From a bacterium (GTDB lineage Bacteria > Zixibacteria > MSB-5A5 > CAIYYT01): a stretch of DNA of 64,000 bases. Position 1 is the stretch's first letter. Each line of letters begins with the position of its first letter. A program made the translations under genes and the position numbers. Shown in pieces: positions 62,160 through 64,000 of this stretch. The notes under the pieces were generated by a model. It had not been told where the DNA came from. It ran no database searches and was given only the letters and a program-made list of their open reading frames with translations. Location: positions 186,001 through 250,000 of the forward strand of contig JADJGC010000003.1 in NCBI GenBank assembly GCA_016708315.1. Direction: 5' to 3'.

Positions 62160-64000
62160 ATGAAGCAAAGAAACTGTTCGTTCTTTTATTTGCTACTGAC
62201 ATTAATGCTTCTGTTCTCGTTTAGCTCGATTTACGCGGCAGTAACGGTGACCTACCAACCGGGTAGTTTTCCGTATAATACCACTGGCAACGTGATTACC
62301 GCGCGTGTCGTTGCGACCGAGCCGATCGCTGCTTTTGACCTTATGTCAAATGTACGTTCGACGGTTACCAACGCTTTCGGTACCATCACGTCTGTGAACG
62401 TGGCTGCAGTAGCCGGCGCCGTTGCTAATACCTCCAAGGTAAACGGCAGCAGCGAAGATTCGACCAGAATCTACGGTTTTGGCTGCGCCACGCCGATCAT
62501 TATGCCGGCGGGTTCATATGATTTCACGTTTACGGTAACCACTTCCTGTGATACCGGTTTATTTGTTGTAGAAGATGGCGGCGATTGGGTTGTCGATATC
62601 GACCCGGTTATTGCTTCGACTCAGTTTGTAAAGACTGATGCGACGCTTGCCACCCTGACGAGCAATGCTGGAACCTATCGTGTGTACAACACACCTCCGA
62701 CGGTTTCGAATTGTCCTCCAGGCGCATTGGTATTTAATGCCTGTGCCGTCGTTCAATATGACTTTAACTTCACTGACCCGGACCTCAATTGCAATCCGAA
62801 TCCAGATCAGAGCTGGTCAATTGTTTCCGGTCCAGGATCAATCGACAATACAGGTAATTTTGTATGGGATCCTCCGGCAGTCGCCGGCGTTTGCGGTCTC
62901 TATGAAATCACTGTAAAGGTCACGGACGAGTACGGCGGCAGCGCGAACTGTCAATTTGAAGTTTCGCTGGTTACCGATGCTCCGTCATTCACCGAATGCC
63001 CGACCCCGGGTTCCGAATTGTTCGTATACTGGGGATGGACGGCTGACGGCGATGTGACCGCTGTTGATTTGGATAACTGCCCGGTGGCCCTGACCTATTC
63101 GCTTAACAGCTTCTCAGGTCCGGTTACTGCTGGTGCATTTACCGTTAACCCGGCAACGGGTGCCTGGAGCTGGCCGACCGAATTCGGTAACAATGCGTAC
63201 CTTGGCGACCATGATGTCACCATCGACGTAACCGACGGTTGCCAGACAGTGTCTTGCAACTTTACGATTCATGTTGCCCCGACCTTCGAAGTTGTGATCG
63301 AAAAGACCCACAACACGCTTCAGGGTAACTATGAGTTCGTATCGATCAGCTTGAATCACTTCACTGAAGGATTCGGCGGTTACGACTTGTTAATCAAGTA
63401 CGATGCGAGCGCATTGTCGTTCATTAGTGCTACGCCGGGTAGTATTCTTACCAATTGCGGTTTTGAATACTTCACCTATCGTCATGGCGCCGTTGGAAAC
63501 TGCTCGGGTTCCTGCCCGTCCGGTCTTCTTCGCATCGTGGCTGTAGCCGACATGAACAATGGTGCAAACCATCCTTCATGCTATGGTGAGAACGCTATTG
63601 GCGCGCTTGCCGAACTGAAGTTCCTTGTAACTAATGATCGTACCTACGAATGCCAGTACCTTCCGATCCAGTTCTGGTGGTTTGACTGCGGCGACAACAC
63701 CTTCTCGTCGATCACTGGTGACACCCTCTATATCGCTAACCATGTATATGGTTTCGATGGCGTTGGTGAAATCACTGGTCAACAGTACTATGGTGGTTGG
63801 CAGGGTATCCTTCCTGATGTGAACTGTATGGTCACATTAGGCGCCAAATACCATCCTGATTCCGTCGTTAACTTCTTTAACGGTGGAATTGACATCGTTT
63901 GCGCCGACTCGATTGACGCTCCTGGCGATCTGAACCTTAACGGAATTCCGTACGAAATCGCGGACGCCGTTCTGTACACGAACTACTTCCTGTATGGACT
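62160..64000 (+). CDS. Secreted adhesin-like protein with cohesin-like and dockerin-like modules (3' partial)
   Basis: The open frame starts at ATG 62160 with AAGGAG upstream and runs without a stop to the right edge (613 codons visible). A signal peptide (MKQRNCSFFYLLLTLMLLFSFSSIYA) is followed by an N-terminal beta domain (about 27-170), two Ig/cadherin-like repeats (about 180-375), a cohesin-like domain beginning near FEVVIEKTHNTL (about residue 378) and the start of a dockerin-like unit (GDLNLNGIPYEIADAVLYT). The cohesin-dockerin block is clearly homologous to that of the gene at 2-2548. Codons such as ACC, GGT, TTC and AAC are favoured more than in its paralogue, suggesting high expression. 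Confidence 0.85.
   Translation, partial: MKQRNCSFFYLLLTLMLLFSFSSIYAAVTVTYQPGSFPYNTTGNVITARVVATEPIAAFDLMSNVRSTVTNAFGTITSVNVAAVAGAVANTSKVNGSSEDSTRIYGFGCATPIIMPAGSYDFTFTVTTSCDTGLFVVEDGGDWVVDIDPVIASTQFVKTDATLATLTSNAGTYRVYNTPPTVSNCPPGALVFNACAVVQYDFNFTDPDLNCNPNPDQSWSIVSGPGSIDNTGNFVWDPPAVAGVCGLYEITVKVTDEYGGSANCQFEVSLVTDAPSFTECPTPGSELFVYWGWTADGDVTAVDLDNCPVALTYSLNSFSGPVTAGAFTVNPATGAWSWPTEFGNNAYLGDHDVTIDVTDGCQTVSCNFTIHVAPTFEVVIEKTHNTLQGNYEFVSISLNHFTEGFGGYDLLIKYDASALSFISATPGSILTNCGFEYFTYRHGAVGNCSGSCPSGLLRIVAVADMNNGANHPSCYGENAIGALAELKFLVTNDRTYECQYLPIQFWWFDCGDNTFSSITGDTLYIANHVYGFDGVGEITGQQYYGGWQGILPDVNCMVTLGAKYHPDSVVNFFNGGIDIVCADSIDAPGDLNLNGIPYEIADAVLYTNYFLYG

Noticed and set aside
62000..62160. Cyclic-di-GMP or other riboswitch before the last gene
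   Set aside because: I could not recognise a GEMM core or any other conserved riboswitch sequence, and the possible stems are short.

Overview
The window comes from a flagellated, Gram-negative-type bacterium of the FCB group. My best guess is candidate division Zixibacteria or a close relative. The reasons are secreted proteins that end in 'NYPNPFN' (type IX-like) sorting tails, dockerin- and cohesin-like modules, a PEP-CTERM protein, a DUF5686 outer-membrane protein, and heptose/LPS-type envelope genes beside a complete flagellar export block. This is inferred from domain style; no rRNA or other marker gene is present to confirm it.

Layout. 1-6.1 kb: the 3' end of a large secreted adhesin-like protein, a 640-bp gene-free block of palindromic repeats, a frameshifted ATP-grasp gene, a PEP-CTERM protein behind a sigma-54-type promoter, and a small secreted protein. 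6.1-19 kb: a TPR lipoprotein, mutS2 and dnaG (convergent), a DUF5686 outer-membrane protein, a small lipoprotein, a PAS histidine kinase, a nitrilase-family amidase, a CheY-like regulator behind a sigma-28-type promoter, and a PhaR-like regulator. 19-26.6 kb: two convergent subtilisin-family proteases (one with FG-GAP repeats and a sorting tail, one with a dockerin) and an M3-type metallopeptidase lipoprotein.

26.7-51.8 kb: a long co-directional motility region. Its order is motE-like, fliK, flgD, a TIGR02530-type gene, flgE, flbD, fliL, fliM, fliN, fliO, fliP, fliQ, fliR, flhB, flhA, flhF, flhG, fliA, a small basic protein, DUF2802, DUF2225, two PilZ proteins and a secreted protein. It ends with a signalling cluster: a kinase with a degenerate ATPase domain, a receiver, a helical protein, a CheB-like protein lacking its catalytic residues, a CheY-like receiver and a FapA/DUF342 protein. 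Sigma-54-type promoters precede motE and, unusually, fliR. Sigma-28-type promoters precede two receiver genes. This fits a sigma-54 to FliA hierarchy for making the export gate, hook and C-ring first and the signalling parts later.

51.9-64 kb: tRNA-Gly(CCC), der, an outer-membrane protein, an envelope operon (uppP, glycosyltransferase 9, gmhB, cupin), an ArsR regulator divergent from an aminotransferase, a radical SAM protein, a ROK kinase and a YceI-like secreted protein. The last gene is 3'-truncated and is a paralogue of the first gene (shared cohesin-like and dockerin-like block).

Most noteworthy: the fliR leader, where the Shine-Dalgarno lies in a 10-bp stem that only read-through transcripts could form; the pseudokinase/dead-CheB signalling cluster at 46.7-49.8 kb; the sigma-54 promoter on the PEP-CTERM gene; and cohesin-like plus dockerin-like modules inside single polypeptides at both ends of the window.
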